From: Sphingomonadaceae bacterium 3R27C6
Lineage (GTDB): Bacteria > Pseudomonadota > Alphaproteobacteria > Sphingomonadales > Sphingomonadaceae
Direction: 5' to 3'
NCBI GenBank assembly: GCA_005503215.1
Contig: SCNS01000008.1
Coordinates: 62,001-126,000 of the forward strand
DNA length: 64,000 nt
The notes below the pieces were generated by a model. The model searched no databases. It saw nothing but the letters and a program-made list of their open reading frames with translations, and was not told the DNA's origin. The position numbers and the translations under genes are program-made. This document shows, piece after piece, positions 8,183 to 18,500 of the stretch (within the stretch, counting starts at the first letter, position 1; each line of letters starts with the position of its first letter).

Positions 8183-9022
8183 TCAGCGAACGAGCTGGCT
8201 CCGCAGCCCGGGCACAGCGCGCGCGAGCGCCTGCGTAACCAGCTTGGCGGTGACTTCGGCGCCGATATCGCCGAGGTGCGTATAGTCGAACTTGCGCGTC
8301 ACCTGTCCGCGCGCGCCGTCGCCCTCAATCGGGGCCGGTGCGGGCGGCGCCGGGCGCGCGGTCAGCGTCGTGCCCGCCTTCGCCGCGGCGAGCTCCTCGG
8401 CCGCGGGCGGCTCCTGCGCGAGCTTGGTCGCCATCTCGGCACCCATTTCCTGCGCCTGCGCCGCGCTCAGCGCATTGAGATCGACGAGCGGCACATCCAT
8501 CGCCTTCGCAACACCGCGCACCTGATCGGACCAGCTTGCGAGCGTATTCCTGAGCTGACCGTCCTTGAACTCGCGACGCGTCAACGGCGTCACGAGCACC
8601 GGAGTCGCCCCCGCCGCCCTCACCTCTCCGACGAAACGGCGGAGGTTGGCGGGGAACTCGGTCGTCTCGTCGGTCCAGCGTTCGGACTTCGACGACTGGT
8701 CGTTGTGCGCGAACTGGATCAGCACCCAGGTGCCGCGATATCCCGGCACCTTCGCCTCGCCGAGCGCGATGTCCCAGCCGCCTTCCTGCCGATAGCTGCG
8801 CGTGCTGCGCCCGCCGCGACCCGCATTCAGGCACGCGACCGACGATTTGACGTGGCGCGAGCAGAACGCCCCGCCCCAGCCGCTGTGCGGAGCCATCGTC
8901 GAATCGCCGACGAGGATGATCTTGTACGGCTCGAGCGGCGGCGCATCGGTCCGCCCGCGTGTCTGGGCCTGCGCCCCGCTCGCGAGCAGGGCAACGATGG
9001 CCGTCGCTACAAGCCGGCGCAT
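8183..9022 (-). CDS. SGNH/GDSL carbohydrate acetylesterase (rhamnogalacturonan-acetylesterase-like)
   Basis: 279 residues with a Sec signal peptide (MRRLVATAIVALLASGAQAQ). The SGNH blocks are present: block I 'IILVGDSTMA' with the nucleophile Ser, the Gly/Asn block 'LNAGRGGRSTRSY', 'IQFAHNDQ', and a C-terminal 'FDYTHLGDIGAEVTAKL' carrying the Asp-x-x-His pair (DYTH). The family removes O-acetyl groups from polysaccharides. It is the last gene of the PL6-PL17-MFS-SDR operon, and its ATG at 9022 overlaps the SDR stop. This suggests that acetylated alginate, as made by Pseudomonas and Azotobacter, or another acetylated uronate polymer is a substrate. An unusual Ala/Pro-rich insertion of about 50 residues (roughly residues 200-250) precedes the catalytic His block. 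Confidence 0.8.
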   Translation of the reverse strand: MRRLVATAIVALLASGAQAQTRGRTDAPPLEPYKIILVGDSTMAPHSGWGGAFCSRHVKSSVACLNAGRGGRSTRSYRQEGGWDIALGEAKVPGYRGTWVLIQFAHNDQSSKSERWTDETTEFPANLRRFVGEVRAAGATPVLVTPLTRREFKDGQLRNTLASWSDQVRGVAKAMDVPLVDLNALSAAQAQEMGAEMATKLAQEPPAAEELAAAKAGTTLTARPAPPAPAPIEGDGARGQVTRKFDYTHLGDIGAEVTAKLVTQALARAVPGLRSQLVR

Positions 9023-9774
9023 CAGGAGAAGCCCAACCCGCCGTTGATGTCGAGGCAGACGCCCGCGAGGAAGCTCGCCGCCGGCGACGCCAGATAGACG
9101 ATCGTGTCAGCGACCTCGTCGGGATGGCCTTCGCGGCGCAGCGGCGTGTTGCCGGCGGTCGCGGCGCGGCCTTCGGGCTTCGAGAAAATGTCATGGAAGC
9201 TGGTGCCGATCAGGCCCGGGCAAACCGCGTTGACGCGGATGCCCTGCGGGCCGAGTTCCTTCGCCATCGAGCGCGTGTAGGTCATCAGCGCGCCCTTTGC
9301 GGTCGCATAGACCGACGCGCCCGGACCCCCGCCGTCGCGGCCGGCGAGCGACGACACGTTCACCACCGCCGATCCTTCGCCGAGGAAGGGCTGCGCCGCC
9401 TGCAGGACGAGGAAGACAGATTTCAGGTTGAGCGTCATGACCTGATCAAAGAAAGCCTCGTCCATCTCGCTCAGCGTCTTGCGCGCGATCATCCCACCCG
9501 CAAGGTTGACGAGGATGTCGAGGCGGCCACTGAATGCGACACCGACCTCGTCGAGCATCGCCTTCACGGCATTGCTGTCGGTGACGTCGGCCTGGATCAG
9601 GAAGGCGTCGCCGCCCGCGTCCTTGATCGTCTTCAGCGTTTCCTCGGCGGCTTCGCGGCCGCTGTTGTAATTGATCGCGACGCGCACACCGGCGCGCGCG
9701 AGCGCGATCGAGACCGATCGGCCGATGTCGCGTCCGCCGCCGGTGACGAGCGCGGTTTTCCCCTGGAGGTTCAT
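9022..9774 (-). CDS. SDR oxidoreductase, probable DEH (4-deoxy-5-hexoseulose uronate) reductase
   Basis: A 250-residue classical short-chain dehydrogenase. The cofactor motif is 'TGGGRDIG' (residues 11-18), the structural motif is 'NLAGG' (90-94), and the catalytic residues are Ser141/142, Tyr156 and Lys160 ('YATAK'). It ends with the substrate-loop/C-terminal motif 'DINGGLGFS'. Alginate monomers rearrange to DEH, which SDR enzymes such as A1-R of Sphingomonas sp. A1 reduce to KDG. The gene lies between the MFS transporter (13-bp gap) and the acetylesterase (overlap). With the KDG kinase at 2561-3580 this completes the step from DEH to KDPG. The NADH or NADPH preference cannot be read reliably. 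Confidence 0.8.
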   Translation of the reverse strand: MNLQGKTALVTGGGRDIGRSVSIALARAGVRVAINYNSGREAAEETLKTIKDAGGDAFLIQADVTDSNAVKAMLDEVGVAFSGRLDILVNLAGGMIARKTLSEMDEAFFDQVMTLNLKSVFLVLQAAQPFLGEGSAVVNVSSLAGRDGGGPGASVYATAKGALMTYTRSMAKELGPQGIRVNAVCPGLIGTSFHDIFSKPEGRAATAGNTPLRREGHPDEVADTIVYLASPAASFLAGVCLDINGGLGFS

Positions 9775-9787
9775 GTGATGCTATTCC

Positions 9788-11071
9788 TTATTCTTGGGTG
9801 TTGGTGGGTTGGGTGACGACCGGTTCGACGCGTCCGCCGATCAGCCAGAAACAGAGGAAGGAGACGGGCACGATCGCCGCGCTGAGCGCGAAAATCGGCG
9901 CGTAGCTCGTCTTGGTGAGCACGGGGACGAGCCAAGTGGTGATCAGCGTACCGGCGACCGCAGCGGTGCCGCTGATCCCCGCGAGGCTGCCGACCGCGCC
10001 GCCGCCGAAATAGTCGCTCGGCAGCGTCTGGATATTGCCGATCGCCATCTGGAACCCGAAGAGGATGCACGCGATCAGCAGCACCGCGGAGAGCGGTTCG
10101 CTGGCGCCGATGGTGAACAGCAGCGCAGGGAGCATGATCGCACAGCCGATCGCGATGGTCAGCGTGCGCGCCTTGTGGACGCCGCCACCTTTGCTGATGA
10201 TCCGCCCCGCGAACCAGCCGCCGAACAGGCTGCCGAGCATCGCGCCGACGAAGGGCACCCAGGCGAAAAGCCCGATCTGCTTGACGTCGAAGCCAAAGGT
10301 TTCAGCGAGATAGATCGGCAGCCACGAAACAAAGAGCCACCACACGGGGTCAAGAAAGAAGCGCGAGAGGATCACGCCCCAGCTCTGGCGATAGCGGAGC
10401 AGTTCGCCGAGCGGGACGCGGCGGCTGTCGTCGCGGCCCGCCTCGGTGCGGCCGGTCAGGATATAGTCGCGTTCTTCTTCGCTGAGGCCGGGGTGCTTTT
10501 CGGGGTCGGCCTTGTAGAACCAGAGCCAGGGCACGAGCCAGATAAAGCCAAGCACACCGATCAACAGGAAGGTGCCGTGCCAGCCGAACTGGACGAAGAG
10601 CAGCGCGATCAGCGGCGCCGAGATGATGCCGCCGAGCGATGCACCCGCGTTGAAGATACCCTGCGCCAGCGCGCGCTCGCGCGAGGGAAACCAGAGCGCG
10701 TTCGCCTTCGCCGCGCCGGGCCAGTTGCCGGCTTCGCTGATCCCGAGCGTCGCACGCAGCACCATGAGCAGCGGCATCGTACGCACCAGCGCATGCGCGG
10801 CGATCGACAACGACCAGACGACGATCGAGATGGTGAAGCCCATCCGTGTCCCGATCGCGTCGAAGATGCGCCCGAAGATCGACTGGCCAAAGGCGTAGAA
10901 GATCATGAAGATCGTCACCAGCAGGGCGTAATCTTCCTTGGTGGCGCCGATTTCTTTCGACACCTCGGGCCACATCACCGCGAGCGCATTGCGGTCGATG
11001 TAATTGATGACTGTCGCGAGCGCGATCAGCGCGATGACGCACCAGCGAAAGCGGCCCTTGATATTGCTCAT
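9788..11071 (-). CDS. MFS transporter of the hexuronate (ACS) type
   Basis: A 427-residue, 12-helix major facilitator. The N-terminus 'INYIDRNALAVMWPEVSKE' and the 'GISEAGNWPGAAKANALWF' segment are characteristic of the anion:cation symporter branch (ExuT, GudP, DgoT). A cytoplasmic loop 'DPEKHPGLSEEERDYI' is also typical. The start ATG at 11071 overlaps the PL17 stop (ATGA). Placed between PL17 and the DEH reductase, it most likely imports unsaturated uronate or DEH across the inner membrane. Confidence 0.85.
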   Translation of the reverse strand: MSNIKGRFRWCVIALIALATVINYIDRNALAVMWPEVSKEIGATKEDYALLVTIFMIFYAFGQSIFGRIFDAIGTRMGFTISIVVWSLSIAAHALVRTMPLLMVLRATLGISEAGNWPGAAKANALWFPSRERALAQGIFNAGASLGGIISAPLIALLFVQFGWHGTFLLIGVLGFIWLVPWLWFYKADPEKHPGLSEEERDYILTGRTEAGRDDSRRVPLGELLRYRQSWGVILSRFFLDPVWWLFVSWLPIYLAETFGFDVKQIGLFAWVPFVGAMLGSLFGGWFAGRIISKGGGVHKARTLTIAIGCAIMLPALLFTIGASEPLSAVLLIACILFGFQMAIGNIQTLPSDYFGGGAVGSLAGISGTAAVAGTLITTWLVPVLTKTSYAPIFALSAAIVPVSFLCFWLIGGRVEPVVTQPTNTQE

Positions 11072-13230
11072 TTCTTCGCTCCGGTTTTGGCGAGGTCGAG
11101 GCGGCCGACGGGGCCGGTCCATGCGAGGGCGCGGCCATCGACCGTGATGCTATGCTTCGCGCCCGCCGCGACATCGTCGGCCACCGCGACCGCGATGCGC
11201 CGCCCGTCGACCAAGGTGATGAGGACGAGATCGACGCCCTTTTCCCTGCGATGTTCGAGCCCCGACACGCGCGCGCTGCTTGCGACGACGGTTTCGGCCG
11301 ACGCGTCATAGGCGCCATGCGGTTCGAGCAGGCTGACGAAGGTCGCGTCCGCCGCGCCGTCGACGCGCTGGATCAGCGCGGGTTCGCGACGCAGGTTGAA
11401 CTCGGGGTCGTTCGCGCCGCTCTCGGCGACGATAAAGCGCGCGCCCGCGGGCGGAGCCATGTGGTAACTGTAGAAACGGCTGCCCTGCATCCACGTCAAC
11501 CGCGCCTTGCCGGCCTTCGTCCCTTCGCCGTCGAGCCACAGATGCTCATAGCCGTTCGCCTTGCCCAGCACCGGGCGCTCGGCGAGCTTGCGGTCGAACG
11601 CGATATCGCTGTCGATGATTTGCCCCGAAAAATGCAGCGGCAGGTCATAGCGATGCCTGCCGCTGCCAGTCCCGTGGAGGATATCGAGCGTGAGGGGGTT
11701 GGCGAGGCCTTCCACCTCGACCAGCAATAGCGCGCGGCGGATTTTGACGTCCTTATATGCGCTGTCGATTTCGCCGATCGCATAGCGGGTCGGGCCTTCG
11801 AGCGACGCGGCGAGCTGGCGCGTTCCCGATTTCTCGCCAGCTTTCCAGTCGCCGCCGAAATGGCTTTGCTCGTCGACGACGAGGGTATTGTGCGCGATCG
11901 TCGCGCTGGCCCAGCTGTCGTTTTCGGGGAGATAGCGCCCGCCCCGCTTCGCCTCGACATTGAGGAAGCGCGCGGCGCCATAGTCGGTCACGACCGCGCC
12001 GGTTTCGTCATAATAGAGCCAGCCGAGACGGTCGAAATGGCCGTGTCCCATGCCTTGCACGGTGTTTTTGGCGACGAGCAGCGGGCCGCTGGGATCGGCC
12101 TTGGTCCGCAGCAGGACGAGCGCGCCGCTTTTGCCGTCGGGGCCGTCGGAAAGCAGCCGCGAGCCGAACGGCCAGGGCTTGGCCTTACCCGCGGCGAGAT
12201 CGGTCGCCATCGCCTGCCCGGCGGGCGTCAGCACCGTGCGCCCCTGCCAGTCGGCGATCGACAGGAAGGTCGGGTCCTTCGTCGCGCCATAGGCGATCGC
12301 GACGGCATGATAGAGTTCCTCGGTGCGCAGGCTCTTGTCGGGCATCGCGTCGTTGATCGGCAGGAAATAGCCGTCGTGCGTCACGTCGATCGCGGTGCGG
12401 ATCGCCTTCAGCACGATGCCGCCGCGATATTCGAAAATCTTGCGATCGGGGTCATTCGCCGCGATCGCCGCCGCGAAGACCACGAAAGGCTGCAACGCAT
12501 AGCGCTGATAATAGGGGCCCTCGGCATAATAGCCGTCGGGCGAAAAGAGCAGGTCGAGCTGCCGCAGGAAGCCCGCCTTGCCGCTCTTGTCGAGCCCGAG
12601 CAGCGCCTTGTCGACAAGGTCGCGGTCGCCGAGCAGATAGCCCGACAGGCCGACGCCCGCCGCGGCCCAGGTCGCGTGATTGTGGATGCGGTTGATGACC
12701 TCGGGCGAGCCGTCCGAGAGGAAGCGCGCCATCGGACGGATCACCTGATCGTCGATTCGCTTGCGGTCGGCGGCGGACAAGGCGCCCCGGATCTCGGCAT
12801 AGCCCTGCACCGCGTTCACGAGGAAGACGCTGTCGTTGAGGCTCTGCCAGAAGAGACGGCCGGGAACCTGGTTCGACGCCGCGGGATGTGGTCCAAGCTT
12901 CGGATAAAGATCGGCGTAGGCGAGCAAAAGGTCGCGGACATGATCGCGATAGCGGACGTCGCCGGTCAGGCGGAAAAGCTGGCCGCCCTCGAAAATGACA
13001 CGGTAATTGCGCTTATGCTGTTCGTGGGTGAAGCCGCCGCCGGGGTCCTTGGGCACGGGCACGTTGATGCCGGCCTTGATCGACGCTTCGACGCCGGCCT
13101 TGGAGCGCTCGATCTCGGCAGTGAATAGCGGCGCGAACGTCTGCGCCGACGCGGCGGGCGGGGTCTGTGCCGCGACGGGAATGGCGGGGAGCGCCGCGGC
13201 GGCGAGCAGAAGCGCGATGGTACGGGTCAC
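11068..13230 (-). CDS. Exo-oligoalginate lyase, PL17 family
   Basis: 720 residues with a signal peptide (VTRTIALLLAAAALPAIPVA, then AQ). An N-terminal (alpha/alpha) toroid is followed by a heparinase II/III-like beta-sandwich. Catalytic-type motifs are 'NHATWAA' (Asn184, His185) and 'YYAEGPYYQRYALQP' (Tyr about 240), with the domain-boundary 'MGHGHFDRLGWLYYDE'. The family cuts alginate oligomers exolytically to unsaturated monomer. The start is GTG at 13230, overlapping the PL6 stop (GTGA). A longer in-frame start at 13284 lies inside PL6 and would hide the signal peptide. It follows PL6 and precedes the transporter, so periplasmic final depolymerisation is likely. Confidence 0.87.
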   Translation of the reverse strand: MTRTIALLLAAAALPAIPVAAQTPPAASAQTFAPLFTAEIERSKAGVEASIKAGINVPVPKDPGGGFTHEQHKRNYRVIFEGGQLFRLTGDVRYRDHVRDLLLAYADLYPKLGPHPAASNQVPGRLFWQSLNDSVFLVNAVQGYAEIRGALSAADRKRIDDQVIRPMARFLSDGSPEVINRIHNHATWAAAGVGLSGYLLGDRDLVDKALLGLDKSGKAGFLRQLDLLFSPDGYYAEGPYYQRYALQPFVVFAAAIAANDPDRKIFEYRGGIVLKAIRTAIDVTHDGYFLPINDAMPDKSLRTEELYHAVAIAYGATKDPTFLSIADWQGRTVLTPAGQAMATDLAAGKAKPWPFGSRLLSDGPDGKSGALVLLRTKADPSGPLLVAKNTVQGMGHGHFDRLGWLYYDETGAVVTDYGAARFLNVEAKRGGRYLPENDSWASATIAHNTLVVDEQSHFGGDWKAGEKSGTRQLAASLEGPTRYAIGEIDSAYKDVKIRRALLLVEVEGLANPLTLDILHGTGSGRHRYDLPLHFSGQIIDSDIAFDRKLAERPVLGKANGYEHLWLDGEGTKAGKARLTWMQGSRFYSYHMAPPAGARFIVAESGANDPEFNLRREPALIQRVDGAADATFVSLLEPHGAYDASAETVVASSARVSGLEHRREKGVDLVLITLVDGRRIAVAVADDVAAGAKHSITVDGRALAWTGPVGRLDLAKTGAKK

Positions 13231-15440
13231 GGGTGCGCCTCCACGATATTGCCAGAGATCAACCCGCGCGGCGGACCTTTCCATGCGAGTTCTTCGATGC
13301 GCGGCGCGGGCGTCGCGGCAAAAGCGTTCGACGTGATCCGCGTCTCGGGCGCGCCGACCGAGTGGATGACGAGGATGCCGTCCGACTTGGCGAAGTTGTT
13401 CTGGACGATATCGGCGTGCTGCGCGCCGGAGATGCGTAGCGACGCGCCGCCCGCACCGCTGCCCGCGACGCTCGACCCGGCCATCGCGAACCAGGGGCCG
13501 AAAGTGCTTTCGTCGGTGCCCTTGCGCAGCAGGTCGGCGACCATCGCGACGCGCGCAAAGCGGCTCCCGGTGATCGTCAGCCGCTCCATCGGATACCAGC
13601 CCTTCGGTTCCTGTTCGCCGGTGCCCAGAACGACGACGCCCATTTCGGCGAAATCGCTGTTCGTGATCGTGACATCGTCGGCGAAGGTGCCCGGCGCCAT
13701 CGCGATGCCGTCGAGCCGGCCCTTGCCCGGGCCGCGCATCGACACACGGTCGAGCACGACGCTGTAGTTGGGCGCGACGCCGCTCTCCACCGCGATCAGC
13801 GCGCCGTCGCCGGATGCCGCGCTCGCATCGATCGCCAGATTTTCGAGCCGTAGCCCGCCGCCGCCTGCAATCCGCGCGAGGCTCGACGCGACGCGGAGCA
13901 CGGGCTTCGCGTCCGCCGCGCCCGCGATCGTCAGCCGGTGCCGCACGATCAGCGGCGCGGCGATGTCATAGGTGCCGGTCGCGAGCGTCAACGTATCGCC
14001 CGCCTTCGCATCGGCGACCGCCTGCGCGAGCGAGGCGCCGGCGGTAAGCGGCCGTTTGCTGCCGCTGCCGAATGCCGCTTCGGGCGCATCGCCGCGATAC
14101 CAACTCGCGCCGACCTCAGCCCGTGTCACCGGCTTCAGGTCACGCGGCGCACCGACCGCGGCGAGCGCCGGATCGGCCGGGTAAAGCAGGCCGTTGGCGG
14201 CGCGCTCGAGCGCCACGTCGCGCTGCTCGACGCCCGCGCCCAGCAACGGCTTCGCAACCTTCGCCTCGACATTGCCCACCAGCGCGATGCCGCCGATTTC
14301 GCCCTCGGCGCGGAAGGGGTCCTGCCCCTTTGCCCCGACGATCAGATTGCGCTCGAACCTGCTGTCCGTCGGCGGCGCCGAGCGTTCGGCATCGGCGCCC
14401 GCGGCCAGCGTGATCCGCGCGCTGTCGATGATGCTGTTGCCCTCGATCCGCGCGTTCGCGACCTGATGGTAGCGGTTGATCACCGAGTTGGGCACGCCGT
14501 TCATCACGCTGATCGCGCTCTTGAACGAGGTGCCCGCGAGCCCCTCGAAATAATTGCCGCGCACGATCTGGTCGCGGTTGATCACGCGCACGCCGCCGGT
14601 GTCGGGCACGCTCTTGCCGAGAAAGATGTTACGCTCGACGAGGTTGCCGTTGCCATGGCGCAGCACGAAGGCACCCTGTGCTTCGAGCACGAGATTTTCG
14701 CGGATAATATTGCCGCCCGACTTGATCGAGACGATCTCGACCTCGCCGCTGGTGCGGTCGAAGATGTTGCGCTCGATGATGCTGTTCGACGCCGACAGCG
14801 ACTCCTCGCTGGTGCCGACACGGATCGTCTCGCCGCCGTTCGAGCCCAAGGGCGGGCGCGGGCCGAAATAATTGTGATCGATGCGGTGGCGGTTATCGAG
14901 TGGATCGCCCGCGCGGCGGATCACCGCGAGCATCACGCCGCTGTTCGTCTTGCCCTCGAAATGCGAATGGTCGACGCGGTTGCCGGTGCCGTAAAGCGCG
15001 ACCCAGATGTCCTCGGCGCGGCGGTCGGCCTTGCTGAACCCGTCGATGACGACCTCGGTGACGCGCGTATCGGTCGCGAGCGTCTTTGAATCGCGGCGGA
15101 AGCTGATCACTTCGCCGGTCGGACTCGCCCCATTTTTGAAAACGAGACCCGAAACGAGCAGGTTCTGGCCACCGATGCGCAGGTTCGACTGGCCGGTGAG
15201 CAGCACCTTGCCCTTCGTCTGCGCGGTCAGCGTGATCGGCTTGGTCGCGCTGCCAGTGCCGGTAAAGACGATCTGGAAATCGCGCCATTCGCCGTCGGCG
15301 AGGATGATCGTGTCGCCCGGCTGCGCCTTTTTCACCGCTGCCTTATACTGCGCCTGATCGGCCACGAGCAGATCACGCGCCAGCGCGGGATGCGCCGTAG
15401 AGGCCAGCATCGCTACCGTCAAAACCGCCCTTATCTGCAC
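13227..15440 (-). CDS. Alginate lyase, PL6 family (chondroitinase-B fold)
   Basis: 737 residues: a signal peptide (to about residue 21, ALA-RD), an N-terminal parallel beta-helix, and a second beta-helix-like domain from about residue 430. The PL6 catalytic pair is visible as Lys240 in 'SIKSGGN' and Arg261 in 'LRHGNGN', and the Ca-site region 'GSNGGETIRVGTS' is present. The two-domain length is typical of larger PL6 enzymes. PL6 enzymes cleave MG/G- or polyM-alginate by beta-elimination. The start is GTG at 15440 with a purine-rich AAAAAGGG upstream. It is the first gene of a five-gene operon ending at 8183 and is divergent from the TonB receptor at 15588. Confidence 0.88.
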   Translation of the reverse strand: MQIRAVLTVAMLASTAHPALARDLLVADQAQYKAAVKKAQPGDTIILADGEWRDFQIVFTGTGSATKPITLTAQTKGKVLLTGQSNLRIGGQNLLVSGLVFKNGASPTGEVISFRRDSKTLATDTRVTEVVIDGFSKADRRAEDIWVALYGTGNRVDHSHFEGKTNSGVMLAVIRRAGDPLDNRHRIDHNYFGPRPPLGSNGGETIRVGTSEESLSASNSIIERNIFDRTSGEVEIVSIKSGGNIIRENLVLEAQGAFVLRHGNGNLVERNIFLGKSVPDTGGVRVINRDQIVRGNYFEGLAGTSFKSAISVMNGVPNSVINRYHQVANARIEGNSIIDSARITLAAGADAERSAPPTDSRFERNLIVGAKGQDPFRAEGEIGGIALVGNVEAKVAKPLLGAGVEQRDVALERAANGLLYPADPALAAVGAPRDLKPVTRAEVGASWYRGDAPEAAFGSGSKRPLTAGASLAQAVADAKAGDTLTLATGTYDIAAPLIVRHRLTIAGAADAKPVLRVASSLARIAGGGGLRLENLAIDASAASGDGALIAVESGVAPNYSVVLDRVSMRGPGKGRLDGIAMAPGTFADDVTITNSDFAEMGVVVLGTGEQEPKGWYPMERLTITGSRFARVAMVADLLRKGTDESTFGPWFAMAGSSVAGSGAGGASLRISGAQHADIVQNNFAKSDGILVIHSVGAPETRITSNAFAATPAPRIEELAWKGPPRGLISGNIVEAHP

Positions 15441-15471
15441 TGCGCCTCACCCTTTTTTTGATTCTTGCTCA

Positions 15472-15548
15472 TTGGACTATACAAGAGGTAGGACAATATC
15501 AACCCGTTTGCGGTATACAAGATGGGTTGACATATTGGTCTGACAAAG
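15472..15548. promoter_or_regulatory. Divergent promoter/operator region between PL6 and a TonB receptor
   Basis: The 147-bp divergent gap carries two related elements: CTATACAAGAGGTAGGACAA (15477-15496) and GTATACAAGATGGGTTGACA (15513-15532). Two shorter TTG…CAA words overlap them: TTGGACTATACAA (15472-15484) and TTGGTCTGACAA (15535-15546). The latter is close to the TGGTCnGACCA core known for FadR. These repeats match elements at 5155 and 8124 and suggest co-regulation by the GntR protein. Confidence 0.55.
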
Positions 15549-15587
15549 CGAGCTTCCCTCCAAACAATATCAAACAGGGAGAGTGGG

Positions 15588-18500
15588 ATGATTCGGGGCA
15601 GCATCGTTCGCGCATCGGGCGCCGGCAAAATTAACCTTGCGGCGGTGCTGCTCGGCACCACAGCGCTCGCGATGCTTGGCGGCCCGGCCTTTGCGCAGGA
15701 AACCACCGCACAGGATAGCGCTACAGCCGCAGCGGATGACACGGGTGACGATGCGATCGTCGTGACAGGCATTCGCAGTTCCCTTGCCACCGCGCTGGGC
15801 GAAAAGCGCGCCACCGACAATATCGTCGAGGTCATCCAGGCCGAGGATATCGGCAAGCTGCCCGACCAGAACCTCGCCGAAGTGCTGGAAAATGTCACCG
15901 GGGTTCAGATCACGCGGCAAGCCGGGGTCGGCAACGCGGTGCAGATCCGCGGCACCGATGCCAACCGCACCGAAATCAATGGCGTTTCCACCGTGGGATC
16001 GGGCGCCGGCCGTTCGGGCATCAGCTTCGAGGACCTGCCCGCCGCACTGATCGCCTCGGTCGAGGTCACCAAGGTGCCGACCGCCCAAACGATCGAAGGA
16101 TCGGTCGGCGGCACGATCAATCTCCGCACAATCCGCCCGCTCGACCTCAAGGACCCCTTGATCGCCGCGCGCGCGCAGATGGAAAACAGCGACCTGTCGA
16201 AGTCGACCCTGCCGCGCCTGTCCGCGACGCTTGGCAACAGGTGGGACACCGGCATCGGTGAGATCGGTATCGTCGTGAGCGGCAGTTACGCGCGGCAGGA
16301 TGTCGCATCGTTCAAGCCGCGCGTCGACCGCGACGCGCTCGTCCTGCCGGGCTCGGGTCCGAGCGCCGAGGCATTTCCGTTCCTGCGCATCCAGTTCCTG
16401 CAACAGGGGCTCGAGAATTACGAATATGAGACCTACAACGGCACCGCCGCGCTCGAATGGAAGCCGAACGACGACCTGAAATTCTATTTCGACGCGACAC
16501 TGAACAACCAGCGCCGCGGACAACAGAGCCATCGCGTCCAGATATCGGGCACCGCGACGCCCTCGGTGGTCGATGCGATGAACAACACCGAATTCGAAAC
16601 CGTCGATTTCGGGTCGCTCAACGGGCCGAACGGCCCGATCGACCTCGGCACCGTGCAGGCGGCGGTCGCGGGTACGATCGGCATCGGCGGCACGACCGGA
16701 AGCGTGATCGATCCGAATCTCCGGGCATCGAGCGACACCGGCGCGCGCGTAACCAAGAGCCGTGTTTTCGATTTCGGCACCGACTGGCAGGCGACCGACA
16801 ATTTGAAGGTGCGCGCCGAAGTGTCGCTGTCGACCTCCAAATCGGATTTCCCGAACTTCTCGACGACGCTCGATTTCATCAACCCCAACGGCCCGCAGCC
16901 GGTGATCGGGCGGAGCATCGACAATGGCGTGCCGATCGAATTCGATCTGCGCGGCGGTACGCTGCAATTCGGCATCGATCAGGCGAGCCCCTTCGCGCCG
17001 ACGACCGCGCAATTGCTCGACCCCGCCAATTACCAGCTGCAACAGGTCACCCAAGGCGCCAATTCGACCGACAATCAGGAACGCGCCGCGCGGCTCGATT
17101 TCTCCTACGACACGACCGACCTCAACCCCTTCGTCACCTCGGTCGATTTCGGCTATCGCTGGAACCGGACGTCGGCGGAAAACAGCGAATTTTCGAACAA
17201 TGTCAGCCTGACCAACACGACGAGCGCGTGGAACCGGCCATCGGGCGACCTGTTTTCGGATATACTGATTCCGGGGCCCCGCAACTTCAATGCCGCCGAC
17301 GGGCGCCGGCTCTATTTCCCCGACTTCCTGCTGATCGATGGTGGCTTGTCTTTCCGCGATCCGGCGAAGGTGCTGGAATCGCTGAACAAGGCCATTGCGG
17401 CGAGCAACGCTGCCCGCACGCAGGGTCCGGCGGTCGCCTCGCTCGCGACGCCGACCGAATCCTTTGCGGGCTTCTTCAAAATCAAGGAAACCACGAACGC
17501 CGCCTATTTCCAGGCGAATATGGAAGGCGAGATCGCGGGCATGCCGGTGCGCGGCAATGCCGGTTTCCGCTGGCTGCACACCACGCTGTCGTCGACGGGC
17601 AACAATATCGCGAACGGCACGGTGACGGGGCAAACCGTCGCCAAGAGTTCGTATAATTTCCTGCTCCCGCGCTTCAGCCTCGTCCTCGAACCCGCCGACA
17701 AGCTTCTGGTCCGCGCGGGCATCGCGCGCGACATCCGCCGGCCGAACTTCGACACGCTGTCGACGTCCTTCTCGTTCGGCACCGGCGCGAACACGCCGGT
17801 CGCGGTGGGCAACCCCGATCTCGTCCCCGAAGCGGTGTGGTCGTTCGATCTTTCGGGCGAATATTATTTCGCGCCGTCGAGCCTGATCAGCATCGGCTTC
17901 TTCCACAAGAGCCGCACCAACCTGTTCGCGCAGCGGCAGGAAGACCCGGCGCCCAACCTCGACGCCAACGGCAATCTCAATATTTCGATCGATCCGTCGT
18001 GTCCGGGCGGCGGCATCTATAACCCGATCGCCAACCGTAACATCAACAACCCGATCCAGGGCGTCGGCATCTGCGTTCCGCGCAGTTCGACCTTCAACGT
18101 TCCCGGGACCACGACGCAAACCGGCGTCGAGGTCGCCTTCCAGCACGATCTCTCGGCATGGGAAGACACGCTCGGTTTCGCCTCGGGCTTCGGCTTCATC
18201 GGCAATTTCACCTATCAGAAGGCGGGCGGTTCGGCGCGCGAATATCGTGCCGCCGATGGTCCGCGGACGGTGTTCACCCAGCTCGGCTATCCGGGTTCGC
18301 AGGACCTGATCTCGCTGACGAACCTGTCGAAATACGCATACAATACCACGCTGTTTTACGACAAATACGGGCTGAACGCGCGCCTGCGCTACACGTGGCG
18401 CTCCAGCTATGTGTCGAACGACCCGTTCTTCTTCGGGCTGCCGCTGATCAACGGCGCGCGGGGCCAGCTCAACGCCAGCATCAACTATGACATTACCGAG

